From Ophiura sarsii (Eukaryota > Echinodermata > Ophiuroidea > Amphilepidida > Ophiuridae): DNA of 64,000 nucleotides. Below are positions 13,054 to 25,549 of the stretch, in pieces. Each line of letters opens with the position of its first letter. Positions within the stretch are counted from its first letter, which is position 1. Made by a program: the position numbers and the translations under genes. The notes below the pieces were generated by a model that saw only the letters and a program-made list of their open reading frames with translations, made no database searches and was not told the DNA's origin. The DNA is taken from positions 770,551 to 834,550 of the forward strand of contig CM069444.1 of assembly GCA_035610835.1 (NCBI GenBank), given 5' to 3'.

Positions 13054-13620
13054 CAGTGGCGTACCCCCCAGTCAGAAGCCATGCCCCCCCTGATGCCCCC
13101 CAAATGAAATATGACAAAATACAATGTTACCCATGACAGTGCAGTACATGTCTTAATTTGACCAGTGGCTTGACTTTTAAAGTAAAAAATAGCTCTAAAT
13201 TGGTCTGAAATACGGTCCAACTCTTAGACCAAAAAGCTAATTTTAGGTGATTTCCCCCAGTCAGAAACCCCTGATGCCCTCCCCCCAATTGAAATATGAC
13301 AAAATACAACGACCCATGACAGTACATGCCCTAATTTGACCAGTGGCTTGACTTTTAAAGTAAAAACTCTAAAATGGTGTGAAATACCTATTTTTAGACC
13401 AAATTAAGTTAATTTTAGGTAATTCTGATATTAAAAGGCACACATTTTTGCGCGGCGCGTAGCGCGCATTTCCAACCACGAATGTATCTTGCACCCCGTT
13501 TGCCCCCAATTTTGTTTGCAATGCTGGTGCCGCCACTGGATATGCCCCCAGTCAGAGGCCATGCACCCCTGATGCCCCCCCCCCCCCCAAAAAAAATGAA
13601 ATACCTAGTTACGCCCCTGT
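13054..13620. mobile_element. hAT-like non-autonomous element, degraded
   Basis: Begins CAGTGGCGTACCCCCCAGTC and ends GTTACGCCCCTG, close to the CAGTGGCGTAGC inverted ends of the intact copy at 49.8 kb. TTCATAT-type sequence lies on both sides (TTCATATATT and TTCATATT). An internal duplication (13060-13180 with 13250-13390) and runs of C are present. Confidence 0.55.
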
Positions 13621-13660
13621 TCATATTGCAAATTAGTATTCATTACAAAATTATAATTTA

Positions 13661-13732
13661 TTAATATCTCTTTATATTACCCCGATTTTAGACTATATTC
13701 GATATTTAACCCCATGGCCGCCCATACAACGT
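13661..13732. repeat. 70-bp repeat flanking a hAT-like insertion, right copy
   Basis: Second copy of the 12974-13043 sequence, with ATTACC inserted before CCGATTTTAGAC. Confidence 0.7.
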
Positions 13733-14502
13733 CGTCCCACCGGGTGGAAAACATCGGTCCCGTCTCCGCGCTTTTTGAAAAGCCGTAGGCATACATTTCT
13801 CTAATATTTAATTTCAATCATAAAAAATAATTCAAATATCATATTTCAGAGGGAAAACGGCATTTGTAAAGTATAAATTAAATTTCCAATGTTCAATTCA
13901 TAAAATAACATCATAGTTGTACAAAAATAAAGACAAAGGGAAATATGACGCCAGTGAAATTCGATCCCCGAGATTCGATCTCACTGAACACATGCTGATC
14001 AGTAAGATCTGGCTGCAAAGCTCCAGTCCAGTCGGCCACCAAGAGAGATACGATATCAAATGTCAAAGAATAAACAAATACCTAAATACGTATGTAGAGC
14101 AGTGTTGCTATAAATGGTGCGCCAAAAGGCGCCCACCAAACTTTATAATTGACATGATCCATCCGTCACATATCACGCAAAATGACGCCCAGTCATGCGC
14201 CAATGCTGTGGCATAAGCTTTGTAACATACCCTGGTTCGGGGACTACTTTCGGTCTAAAATATAAATTCACATTTCGTAAAAACTATAAAACTACGTCAA
14301 AACTAAATGATTTCGTCAGCCATGAGGGTTTTAATAAGTAAATAATGGTTAAAGAACAAACTTTTAAATATGTATACCGACTTTAAATCCGTTGGGGAAG
14401 TGCAGGGGGATTATTTCGGTTCGGAGGGTAGCGCAAGCGGTCATGGGACATCAGTGTGATTTTAGGCAATTGGGGTGCACTTACGTGAATTGTAATATAG
14501 AT
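13733..14502. other. Intergenic, nothing firm
   Basis: A 99-codon open frame (13917-14216) shows no recognisable domain or splice context. I treat it as chance. Confidence 0.5.
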
Positions 14503-14825
14503 TCGGATTAAAGAACAGTGAAACCCTTTCGGACTAGATAACCCTTTTGAAAATTCGAACTATAGAACCTTTGTTTTAAATTCGGTCTAGAGAACCTTTT
14601 TTAACTTTCGGATTAGAGAACCTTTCAGAATATTCGGATTAAAGAACCTTTCTAATATTCGTACTACATGTATATAGAATGTTTTATTTTCGGACTAGAG
14701 AACTTTTTTACCAATGAAAAAACAAATCGGATTATAGAACCTATTTCATTTTCGGACTATAAAACCGTCGGACTTTAGAACCTTTTTTATTTTCGAAATA
14801 GAGAACCTTCGTAATAAAGCACCCT
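14503..14825. repeat. Short imperfect tandem repeat, about 28-bp unit
   Basis: The unit TTCGGACTAGAGAACCTTTT recurs about ten times with variants (GGATTAAAGAACC, GGTCTAGAGAACC). Copies are diverged in sequence and spacing, so the array is old. Confidence 0.8.
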
Positions 14826-15512
14826 CTTTTCGGATCGAAAAATGGTCCATGTCAGTTATAATGCCTATACACACTACATTCGGAGAATGGGCGGGGCACA
14901 ATTGGGGGCGGTCGCTATTGCTATTTTCGTACCTGCCTCATCATATAGCCTTCAGCAAGCATAAAAGTGATACAAACAATTCTCGTCCGTATTTTTGTTA
15001 CTAAGTTGTAACATTGTAATGTTCTAATATGTTTTCAACCAATATTATTTTTAAGGATATCTCTATCTTCAAACATTTAATTTCATCAGCGATGGTGTCA
15101 AATGAAAAATGATGCTCTAAAGTATCTATGTATGCTTCCTAAGTCCAGCTGCGTTGCAATATTAGGGCGGTGCCTTGCTTTTAGGTTACGAAAAATTGCG
15201 ACCAGGAAGGGGGCAGACTTCAGTATCCTCGCAATTTTGTGTGCGGCTGTATATCAATGAAAACTACTCATTTCGTATTGTTTATCTTCTCATAGGTCAC
15301 AACGCAATAGTTCCGGGGAAAAGATAATTATATTTCACACTTACATTAATATGAATTCAGTCTTTTAACAGAAATACATGATTGCTATATGTACTGTGTA
15401 GAGGGTACCGAGTACTACCAAAAAATCAACAGTTTTACAGATTTTAATCAAATAGTTTCCTGGACCATAGGCACTGCGAAAATTGCTTCTACTTTTGATA
15501 GACGCCCATAAT
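14826..15512. other. Intergenic, nothing recognised
   Basis: No exon, TIR or tandem repeat seen. Confidence 0.5.
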
Positions 15513-16049
15513 GCCGGATGTCCCAAAAGTTTCGAAACCATTTTGAGGCCCCTCAATATAAATTACACACTGAATGATTTGGCCACATAACTTATCATAC
15601 CATAGAATTGGTCAATTTGCTGTACGGACTGTGTAAGTCACTAATCACAAGCCGCGTGTTCCTTACACTCCATTCATGTAGATTTATTCAAAAACAAGTT
15701 TTCACTTATTAAATGTTATGCACAACATTAATAATGTTGATGATATGGATTATATAACTATTACATTAAACAGAAACATTGTAGAGAACCTTTTTCGTCC
15801 ATACCTCTTTCCCTGTGTTGCATTCTTGACTGTATTTAGCTTATTATAACTACACTTTCATATGAAAGTGCATTTTTACATTTCAGGAAACTTCTGTCTG
15901 TATTTTTACCAAACAGATGGTTGTTATTGTAAGTTTGGTACCAAAATAATTCTTCTCTATCTAAATATATTTTTATTTTTATACTGTGAAATATCTAACC
16001 AGGGATAATATACAGTTTTGAAAAGGTTTCGAAACTTTTGGAACACCCT
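15513..16049. mobile_element. Tc1/mariner-like MITE
   Basis: The left end GGATGTCCCAAAAGTTTCGA and the right end ending GGTTTCGAAACTTTTGGAAC-ACCC are inverted repeats of about 24 bp, followed by TATA on the right. The GGGTGTTCCAAAAG-type end is common in mariner-like elements. No transposase. Confidence 0.6.
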
Positions 16050-16595
16050 ATATTACTTCCATGAGGTGCAACACACCTGATTTCCAGGACAATGGAGGGC
16101 GCACTCCCATACGTATATCTCATCAGATGATGGTGGCTACAAACAATCATAGTGGCAAGACCCCTGGTCATGTGCTGGTATCTGACACCGGCAACACGAT
16201 AAAAAGCTGTATTTTCTCTTATATTTTATTGCAATTAAACATGATTTTAAATGTCATTTTTAAAGGAAAAAAAGCATCAGGGAAAAAAGCATTTGTATAG
16301 TATAAATCAAAATTTCATTGTTTAACTGATACAACTTAGTCACATTGGAGGAAAATATCCCCCACCAATAGGATCTACGCCTTTATATGTACTTTAGACA
16401 GGTTAATGTAATCAAAATTGTAACATATATTTAAGATGGAGATCCAGTGGGGACATGATTTTATTAAGGGGGACATTTGTTGTTGTTTGATTAAAATAAA
16501 TCTAACAAACTGCGTTACTTTATAATAAAAGATAAAAATAACCAATACACTAAATTTGTGTCATCGTGTATGGTCGCCGCACGACTCCATCGTAA
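16050..16595. other. Intergenic, nothing firm
   Basis: An AT-rich stretch. AAAAGCATTTGTATAGTATA (about 16285) resembles AAAGCATTTGTACAGTATA near 12770 and a relative near 13857, a short dispersed repeat. Confidence 0.45.
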
Positions 16596-16639
16596 AGTGC
16601 TCAACAAAAGAAAGTCGTACACTTTGTTTAGGTCAAGTA

Positions 16640-17302
16640 CCGGGTGGTTCAAAAAAAAGTTGACCCAAGTTCAAAGTAATTTTTCAACCACATTTAAAGG
16701 TTCAGAGGTTTTTATGTTTACTTTATTTTAATCAGCAATAAGTTTTGCAATTATCCTGTAAAGATGGCACGTTTAGCTTGTTTGGTTCTTCAGATATGAT
16801 TCATTACAGAAAACATGTACAAAACTGACTTGTCCACGCGAGCGTCATTTAGTTTTTGTCTTAAACAAAACAGCATGCTCTAGTTTCAGAATTGAAAAGC
16901 CCGCCCTGACAAAGTATCCCAATCTCTATGCTTTTGTGCCATTCACATTCAACAAAGAAACGTAGATACGTAAATGTAGGTAATTTCAAGCACCAGACAG
17001 ATGTTTCAGATGTCTCTTTTTTTCTTTTTCTCCTATTTTTACAATTTGTGACCAATCGTGTGCAAGTCCACTTTGTGCATTCCATCTCTATTAAAGGACG
17101 CTCCCGTGGCCAAGGCAGTTTTGTGCATGCTTTCTGTAATGAACCATATCTGAAGAACCAACCAAGATAAATGTACCATTTTATCAGGATAATTTCAAAA
17201 CTTACTGCTTATCAAGACTAAGTAAACAGAAATTCTCTGAAACTTTAAATGTGGTTGAAAAATTACCTTGAACTTGGGTCAACCTTTTTTTGAACCACCC
17301 GG
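16640..17302. mobile_element. 663-bp TIR element, TA target site, inside left arm of an inverted repeat
   Basis: The ends are CCGGGTGGTTCAAAAAAAAG and its complement near 17283-17302, with inverted similarity for about 125 bp (CATTTAAAG, AATTATCCTG). TA lies on both sides (16638-16639 and 17303-17304). The unoccupied site survives in the right arm near 19405. The about 600-bp core encodes no transposase. Confidence 0.85.
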
Positions 17303-17365
17303 TAGAGTAACTTTTGATTATTTTTTTACCAAACAGTCTAAATAGACATTTGGATGAATCTGTTA

Positions 17366-18525
17366 GGGTCAGAAGTCACAAACTGGTCCAAAAAAAATGT
17401 TTCACTTCTAATAATGTTGAGAAATGCACCAAGTCTGATTAAACGGGACAAAACTTAAGTTTTACATACTTAATGACCCACAAACTATATATTGTTGGAA
17501 AGCTTATGATTCAAGGTTTTTCATTTTTGCAAAAAATAATCAAATTATTCAGGGTGTGTATTTTTTTTACAGGGTGGAACATAAAAAAGTTTATCGTTTT
17601 TGCTCCTCAGAAATATTTTGATAGTTTGTACAATTAGGGTTTAGCTGAAGATAGTCACCAAAATCAGAACAACCGCAGAAGGGGCTACCAAATTTGCTGA
17701 GAATCACCTGCCCAAAATGTACACAGGAAAAGTACTAATAATGCATAAAATGAAGGTTTGTATATAATATTCTATGAAATTTAGTTAGCATGGACTATTT
17801 AATTTAAAGGAAAATGGTTATTAAAATGAACTACATGAATATCATTAAAGTTCCTTTTATTTATTTTGAATACAGGGTGGTCCAAAATAGGTCTAAATAG
17901 CAAATTTTTCATAAATCTATGAACAATTCTGTGAAGAAATACTTCTGGCTGTTTTAGTTAAATGTTTTACTACCCAGGGTAGAAAAGGACCGAAGAGTCA
18001 CACAAATGAAATAGAGAGACTGCGATTTGGCCATTGTTCAATCAATAAAATGAATAAAACTGTGAATTTTTTACATTAAAACACTCCCTGAATTGAACAT
18101 CATATTCTAGTAGAGAATGTCTAGATAACAATTCAATATTATTATTCATAGTAGCAGGCACATGTTATTAACACATATGAGAAGTTTGAAAACTTTCCTA
18201 TGTATACTTTTAAAATGGCATCAATTTTAAAAGTTCTAGTTTTCCGCTATTTTGTGTAGAAACTTATGGGCCTCATCCACCGGCGCCTCATCCACCGGCC
18301 CCACCCTTGACTCACTCGACGTTTAGATTGATAACGTCACTGTTGCTAAACATGTGGCTTTAATCCTTTTTTTATTCGGTAGCTGGATAAATTGTCTTTA
18401 ATATGATATCAAAAATGTTATGTTTTTTTGACAACTTCTATTTAAAATAGACACACGTATCACGATTTTAAGGATTTTTGAAACGGCCCCACCTTATTTG
18501 ATATACCTATTAGTGACCTGTGACC
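17366..18525. mobile_element. About 1.16-kb TIR element, TTA target site
   Basis: Terminal repeats read GGGTCAGAAGTCAC on the left and GTGACCTGTGACC on the right (complement GGTCACAGGTCAC). TTA lies on both sides, and a single TTA is found at the matching unoccupied place in the right arm (complement of about 19342-19348). The interior holds fragments such as ACAGGGTGG ends at 17570 and 17873, so it may itself be composite. Confidence 0.6.
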
Positions 18526-19455
18526 TTAGGCACATTTTGATACCAAACATAACACCTAGCAACAATAATAAACCATGATTAGCGCCATTTAAAAAAAATC
18601 ACTTTTCAAAAGTCACATTTTCAATTACTACACGGGAGGAAAATGGGTGTGTGCGAGGTTCACCCCGTGTGTGATACTGTTTTTCACCGGGATTGACCGG
18701 CGGGCAATCGGTCGCACACTGTAGCCGTGTACACACCCCCACGGCTGTTTGATCTCACATAATTTGTCCGTTTTATTCTGAGAACACCGTAACTTGCTGG
18801 CCCGGTTCTGATTTTAACTTATTCAAGTACCTGAATATACTGGTCATCTTTTGTAGACATTTCCAGAACATTTTGATGGTCTATTTCTGAGAAATAGTGC
18901 TTTGCATATTATTATTTTGCTATAATAGCGCCCTCATCGGTCACATTTCCCATAGAGTTACATGTAAAATGTGTGTAAAGTAGAAAATGCCGATAATTTA
19001 AAAATGGCTCGAACAATTTTCGTGAAATTTTCACCGTATACTCATATTCATTAGCGCTACCTAAATCAGGTCAAATCCTAACTGGGCCACTGTGTTATCA
19101 TTTTTTATTCTATAATTTTAATTATAAATCGGACAGTCAAACCTGCGCTGGGCGTACACTTAGTGAGCGGGATATTTGATTCCGAACATAAAGGGCATTG
19201 TGTGCTTGCAACAATTAGTGTTTTCTTCCGCGTAGTGATTTGAAAATGTGACTTTTGAAAACTGACTAATTTTCTATAAATGGAGCTAATCATGGTTTAT
19301 CTTTGTTGTTAGGTGTTATGTTTGGTATCAAAATGTGCCTAAAAGATTCATCCAAATGTCTATTTAGCCTGTTTGGTAAAAAAATAATCGAAAGTTACTT
19401 TAAATTACCTAAACAAAGTGTACGACTTTCTTTTGTTGAGCACTTTACATAGCAA

Positions 19456-20018
19456 AACAGCTAAGAATTATAATTTATTCTCTAATTCCGAAACATCATT
19501 TCCATAAGATTGCAGGCTCCCCGAGACCCAGTGCATTGATTTTTAAATTGACCTAATTCATACACGTCACTATACAAATGAAAATCCGCAATTCTGTGCA
19601 AGATTTTAATCTCTATTACTAACAAATAAAATATGCAAACAAGTTTGGTAACCCCCCAGTTAAATTACGCGAACCTGGACTGCCTAAACAACGAATAAAA
19701 AAATGCGTGTGGGTGTGTGAACCGTACGGAGTGCAATTAGATACTTTCACTCCGTGTATTTTAGTTTCCTGCTTTCTGATTGGCTCTATACTACTAAAAG
19801 TGTATAAATCAAAGTTGTTCGACGGTCCGGATGATCGTTCTGATTAAATGGTTCCAAGCATGCAGGAGCAACATCGGACGGGGGATGGGGGCATCATTTC
19901 AACAAGGTCCTCAAACGGGTCCCAACAGTCTTTCTGTGAGTATGGGATCTCCGGGTGACAAGACCTCGGAGCCGTATACTAACAGATTGTGGTATAATTT
20001 CCAGTTTATTCTTGGTGT
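19456..20018. other. Intergenic, nothing firm
   Basis: The open frame from 19831 runs into the TIR element at 20019 and is not a credible gene. Confidence 0.5.
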
Positions 20019-20744
20019 AAGGCCTAAAAAAAAAGTTTGTTTGCCCAAACACGACCGACCTATAATATCTCAAAACCCCATGCCTTTTTTTAGATTTATT
20101 TTTAAAATAATGTTTTATGTTGAAAAATATAATGTATTAAATGATATTTTCATCTTAATTTGCCAAACTTATCAACAAAACTGCCCTCCCTGTAAAACAC
20201 CAAGGAGATGCAAACTCAATATCCTACCACTACTTATGAAAAACAGAACAGACCATCCAGCATGGTCTGAAGGTTTGCACTATTAAAACAAAATATATGT
20301 ATTAGCCATAACCAGCCAGGCTATGTTTTTACGGTGTGGAAACCGGGGGAGGGGGACACAGTATGAATTTGTTAACCAAATAATCGAATCGAAACCCCTG
20401 GGATTCGACCTCCGGACCCTCCGATCACCGCGCCGCGTCCCTTAACCACTCGGCTAACCTGCCAACGCTCACCCGGGCAGCGACATATCACATATCAGCT
20501 TGGTTGATGACGTCATCGAATCGAATGCTGGCATGCACGTGGACATTGTTTTCGCCGTAGTGAATCGTAGTGTAGGAAGGTTAGGGTTTTATAGAACATT
20601 AAAGTGTATTAAAATCAAATTGTATAGTATTTTTGTTCACTAAATGTGTCTATAGCCAAAAAACAAAAAAACAAACAAGTTATCGACCTACCGACCCACT
20701 GTTTTCTACATTTGTTTGGGCAAACAAACCTTTTTTAGGCCTAA
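20019..20744. mobile_element. TIR element with nested SINE
   Basis: The ends TAAGGCCTAAAAAAAAAGTT and their complement near 20713-20744 share GTTTGTTTGCCCAAAC. The tRNA-derived SINE at 20370-20600 lies inside it and is younger. Confidence 0.75.
20370..20600 (-). mobile_element. tRNA-derived SINE related to the 10.2-kb pair
   Basis: On the minus strand the A box TTAGCCGAGTGGTTAAGG and B box GGTCGAATCCC form a tRNA-Leu/Ser-like head. It shares GGAGGGTCC, a GGTTG-x-TGACGTCATCGAA block and a GGTTAGGGTT end with the SINEs at 10.2 and 10.6 kb, so it belongs to the same or a sister family. Confidence 0.72.
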
Positions 20745-20947
20745 TTAACTTAGCAAAAATCCTCTACTAAAGGATTATACAGTGTTATTCTGTAATCGGT
20801 CCTTACACTAGTCTAACTTAAGAATGTCTTACACCAAGGATATACATACTTTCCGAAAACCTCTTTCTAAGCTTCTTTGATAAACAGCTGTTGGAGGAAA
20901 GATTGGACTGAATGCCTATATAGATAATAAAATCACCTTATGAATCA

Positions 20948-21018
20948 TAAGTTCAGTCAGTATAGCGTGCAGGTCTAGAGATCCAGAGATACCCGGTTCA
21001 AATCCTGGATGGTCTGTG
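20948..21018 (+). repeat. tRNA-like SINE head
   Basis: TAAGTTCAGTCAGTATAGCG fits a pol III A box region, and CCCGGTTCAAATCCTGG a B box with paired T-arm. The acceptor stem is not convincing, so SINE or pseudogene. Confidence 0.6.
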
Positions 21019-22608
21019 AAAACAGTTCATGGACAATCATTGTGTGGAGTTAAGAATTAATTTACTCATTGATTTATCCACATGAACTAACTTCTTCAAG
21101 TTTAAATTCTACACATTATTAAAATCGTGTATCCATAATTCCTTCCCCCTAGAGATCTCTCCCACTCCAACCAACCAAGTGTGCCATGCCTTGCAGTTTA
21201 AATAAATGCCATTGATGAACTTTTCTTATAGTCACATGATGCAACAACATGTCTATGTCATGATTATTTAAAATAAAGTTAATCTATTGAGGAAGTAAGA
21301 GTTACATGCATAAACATAAATGAATGTATCACATTGACTTTATAACACGTTTACTATCCAAACAATACTTTCTTTTTGATGTTATGCCCAAAATAAATGG
21401 TTTGTTACACTTACCATCACTATCATTATGTTTTCTATTGAAATGTTAGCTGTCTCAGTCCGTATAAGGAAAATAGTCCTCCAAATAACGCTTAACAGTT
21501 TCTCGCTCTCTGTATTTTTGTAATAGTCCATAAGGTCACTGTACAAAAGTGTATATTTAGGTATGGAAAATCCCAGTTGCTTCATCAAGGCTACACAATA
21601 GGAAATCACATACCAGTGCAGTGCTTCCTCTGACCTACGACACCAATCAACAAAAACTGGTATCGCTCATATTCACTTTCATAAAAATGTATAACACGCA
21701 GATATTAATTGGATATAGTGTCAAATAATATATTTAAGTATGATTGGCCAACTTATACACTTCCCTGCCGATAGTGGGATGTGGATCAGGGATCTTTACA
21801 TCAATCATTACCTGATACATTATGAAAACCAAGCGCACAAATGAAAATTACACTTATGTTTGGTTTATGACACATAGCTTTGTTAATAATTCATTCATTC
21901 TTCACCCGCAACATCTCAAATGAAAGGAAAGGGGAGCAAGTTTTATCCCCATTTGTTGATTTAATATTTTATGTTGGAGCAATAGTTTTGAAGTTATGTC
22001 TATGAGAATTTTTATATTATTTGGAAGTTACTTTTTTAGCATTGTTTTATCATAGAAATAATAAAATACTCTACACGTTGTATTTTCGCGAAGGTTATAT
22101 TTCGCAATTGGATATGAAAAGTTGGAAAAATAATCACACGAAAATACAATTTTTCCATAGAGTTACAATATGATTAATGTACATATCGCAAAATTAAAAA
22201 AAAGTCTTGCACATTTGAAGAAAAAAACAAACATATAAAATCGCGAAAAATATATGAACGTGAAAATAACCACTTATACAGTAGTGCAGTGTAAGCTATG
22301 GTAGCAATTTTAGGTTGAACAAAAACCAGTTAAATGTTAAACATGTTGATATCATGCTTTGACAGGTTAGAGCTTGTTTTTGTTGATTTGATCACAACAA
22401 TTATTAGTTAATTTAACAAAAAAAGATAAAATAACAACAAGCATACTCACCAATTGTATTAACATTAAGATTGTAAAGGTTGACGTCGCAGGGAAAAGGT
22501 CACTATCTGAACTATTTTGCTCTCGAAAGGTTCAACCAGAGACAACCTGGCACTGCATTCTCACAAGAGTTTGCATCTTTTTCTTCCCACACCAGGTGTG
22601 TAATGATG
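21019..22608. other. Intergenic, nothing recognised
   Basis: AT-rich. No exon, TIR pair or tandem array was recognised. Confidence 0.5.
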
Positions 22609-23866
22609 CGTTCAGAGTATCAGAATACCAAATTATGGTCTTTCGTCCCTCCACCTACTTGAACTTGTTGTTTGGACAGAGGCTTTAGAGTGTCGTATCA
22701 GAATGTCAAATTATGCTCTTTCGTCCCTCCTCCTACTTCAACTTGTTGTTTGGACAGAAGCTTTAAAGTCGTATTAGAATGTCAAATTATGCTCGTTCGT
22801 CCTCCACCTACTTCAACTTGTTGTTTGGACAGAGGCTTTAGAGTGTCGTATCAGAATGCCAAATTATGGTGTTTCGTCCTCCACCCACTTGAACTTGTTG
22901 TTTGGACAGAAGCTTTAGAGTGTCGTATCAGAATGCCAAAGTATGCTCTTTCTTCCTCCACCTACTTCAACTTGTTGTTTGGACAGAAGCTTTAGAGGTT
23001 CGTATTAGAATGTCAAATTATGCTCGTTCGTCCTCCACCTACTTCAACTTGTTGTTTGGACAGAAGCTTTGAAGTCGTATTAGAATGTCAAATTATGCTC
23101 GTTCGTCCTCCACCTACTTCAACTTGTTGTTTGGACAGAGGCTATAGAGTGTCGTATCAGAATGCCAAATTATAGTGTTTCGTCCTCCACCCACTTGAAC
23201 TTGTTGTTTGGACAGAAGCTTTAGAGTGTCGTATCAGAATGTCAAATTATGCTCTTTCTTCCTCAACCTACTTCAACTTGTTGTTTGGACAGAGGCTTTA
23301 GAGTGTCGTATCAGAATGTCAAATTATGCTCTTTCGTCCATCCACCTACTTGAACTTGTTGTTTGGACAGAGGCTTTAGAGTGTCGTATCAGGATACAAA
23401 ATTATGGTCTTTCGTCCATCCACCTACTTGAACTTGTTGTTTGGACAGAGGCTTTAGAGTGTCGTATCAGGATACCAAATTATGGTCTTTCGTCCCTCCA
23501 CCTACTTCAACTTGTTGTTTGGACAGAGGCTTTAGAGTGTCGTATCAGAATACCAAATTATGGTCTTTCATCCCTCCACCTACTTGAACTTGTTGATAGT
23601 ACAGACGCTTTAACTTGTTGTTTGGACAGAAGCCTCAGAGTGTCGTATCAGAATGCCAAATTATGCTCTTTCTCCCTTCACCTACTTCAACTTGTTGTTT
23701 GGACAGAAGCCTCAGAGTGTCGTATCAAAATATCAAATGTGCTCTTTTGTCCTCAACTTACTTGAACTTGTTGCTTTGACAGAGGCTTTAAAGTCGTATC
23801 AGAATGTCAAATTATGCTCTTTCATCCTCCACCTATATTGAACTTGTTGATAGGACAGACGCTTTC
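22609..23866. repeat. 78-bp minisatellite, about 16 units
   Basis: The unit runs ACTTGTTGTTTGGACAGAGG, CTTTAGAGTGTCGTATCAGA, ATG-CAAATTATG-TCTTTCG, TCC-TCCACCTACTT. Because 78 is 26 codons, several frames stay open for long stretches (for example 23208-23765). Units differ by 1-3 bp indels and the open frames are interrupted, so it is non-coding. Nearby sequence on the left (22560-22610) is the likely seed. Confidence 0.92.
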
Positions 23867-24903
23867 CCTTATGGATCTTTCTCCAGAGAATGTAGTTGAC
23901 AACATCCCAGAGGTAGGAATCTACAATCTTGTTCAAAACCTGTTGGGACATTACACACGTGCATATGAAATATCTGACAATGTGAATAAAAAAACCAGTT
24001 TTGAACATGAATGTAGGCTTTTTTTAGTGCCCCATGCATCAACATTCTTACTCTTAACTTGGGATGTCTTTTTTGTTTAACTTGGGATATTTATTACATT
24101 ATATTGCACCCTACGGGTCTGAAATTTGTCTTTAAATGTGGTGGTTTCCAATATTAATCAGTTTTTGTCTTTTTCGTAGCATTTAAGCAAACTCATTACA
24201 TGAATTTGAGGTGTTTGGTATAATTGGTACTAATTTATCATAATTATTTGCTGTCTACTGAAGATAGCAACATTATAGAAAAATAGTATGCCGAAATGAA
24301 ATGTTATATTATTTACCAAAAATCCTTTACTCAAATAACTCGGGTATTGTCGAAAAAATATATATACAAATGTTAGTCTAAACGGTTCATTTAATTTAAT
24401 CTCCCCCCCCCCCCCCCCCCCCCCCTTGGACTAAAGAATAATTATTGGGACAAGTTTTGGATTGTTTTATAGTACGCGTGTGGTGTATGTGTTGTCTAGT
24501 GCACATAAGTACTAATTCATTCCATGTTAAACTCATTATGAACGGTAAACATAGGCCTGAAAACTAAGATTATTTGAATGACACCTGCATGTCTCTGGCT
24601 GGGCTTGTTGCAAGATACTGCCCCCCCCCCCTCCGTCCCCGAAGTCCTGAATGCACCCCTTCAATTTTATGACCACCTCTGTGTCCTCCCCTAAAGTGTT
24701 CCAAGCATGCCAAGTGCCCAATAGAACATATGTATTAAATATATCCATGTCCCCTATAATGTCCGCGTCCCTCTTAAATGTCCCTGTCCCCCTTAAAGTA
24801 TGACGGTTCCGCCGCCACTGAGTGGCAGATGACCATATGTCCTTACAAGTGACAATAAGCGGATGGGGTGGGTTTAGGCTCACTTGCACTGTCCACGTGG
24901 CTA

Positions 24904-25549
24904 CACTGCAAAAACTGTGGTGTTAAATTTAACACCAGTACGGATTCACTATAGGACCACACCACCTGGTGTTAAAATGACACCATCACTAGTGTTACAA
25001 CGTTGGTGTTAAATATAACACCAATGGGTGTTACAATATGACAACACCAGTAACAATTTTACACCTTCTGGTGTTAAAACATTAAAAACTTTACACCTTC
25101 TGGTGTTAAGATATAATTTTTTTTACACCTTCTGGTGTTAAAATATTAATGTTAGATAAGTTGAAGTACTTTAACAATAAAATACTTGCAAATAACATAT
25201 TTCACTGTTCAACAGTTCAAATTTATTAAAACTTGAACGTTATTGTGAATTAATGTTCTTACTTGCCATTTAATTATGGAATTGTGCATGTTGCAGATCG
25301 AATCACTAGATCAAATGTATAAACATACAATCCAAAGTGTTAAAAAACCAATATAACCCACCCCCGTGCGAATGTGTGGAATAGTGACACCCATTGGAGT
25401 TATTCTTACACCAAGTTTAACACAAGAAATTTAACACCATGAGAAGTGTTACATCAGTTATTACTTTGGTGTTGACCTAACACTAACATTAACACCAGGA
25501 GCGTAAGACCGGATCAGTGTTGCAGTTTAACACCGGAGTTTTTGCAGTG
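24904..25549. mobile_element. 646-bp MITE with TA target duplication and verified empty site
   Basis: The ends CACTGCAAAAACT plus GTGGTGTTAAA on the left and the complement of CACTGCAAAAACTCCGG on the right match at 22 of 24 positions. TA flanks both sides. The paralogous block B has an uninterrupted GGCTATAGTATTAG at 55867, giving the empty site. The interior is built of GGTGTTAAA and TTAACACC units in both orientations. Confidence 0.92.

Larger units (their letters stand above)
16596..19455. repeat. Inverted repeat whose left arm carries two insertions
   Basis: The right arm (about 19225-19455) reads in reverse complement as GTAAAGTGCTCAACAAAAGA, CACTTTGTTTAGGT, ACCAAACAG-CTAAATAGAC, CATTTGGATGAATCT, TAGGCACATTTTGATACCAA, CCATGATTAGC and AAAAGTCACATTTTCAA. 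The left arm has the same blocks in order at 16596-16639, 17303-17362 and 18526-18640, separated by two complete TIR elements. Confidence 0.8.

Noticed and set aside
13917..14216. 99-codon open frame as a gene
   Set aside because: No domain, no splice context, and part resembles a weak tRNA-like repeat.
19831..20286. 151-codon open frame
   Set aside because: It runs across the border of a TIR element at 20019 and shows no family resemblance.
23208..23765. 185-codon open frame with repeated WTEALECRIR units
   Set aside because: It follows the 78-bp minisatellite, whose period is a multiple of three. Neighbouring units are out of frame, and no start, splice or domain supports a gene.
22609..23866. 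CRISPR-like array
   Set aside because: Units repeat along their whole 78 bp with no unique spacers, and the host is a eukaryote. The same applies to the 118-bp array at 40.2 kb.
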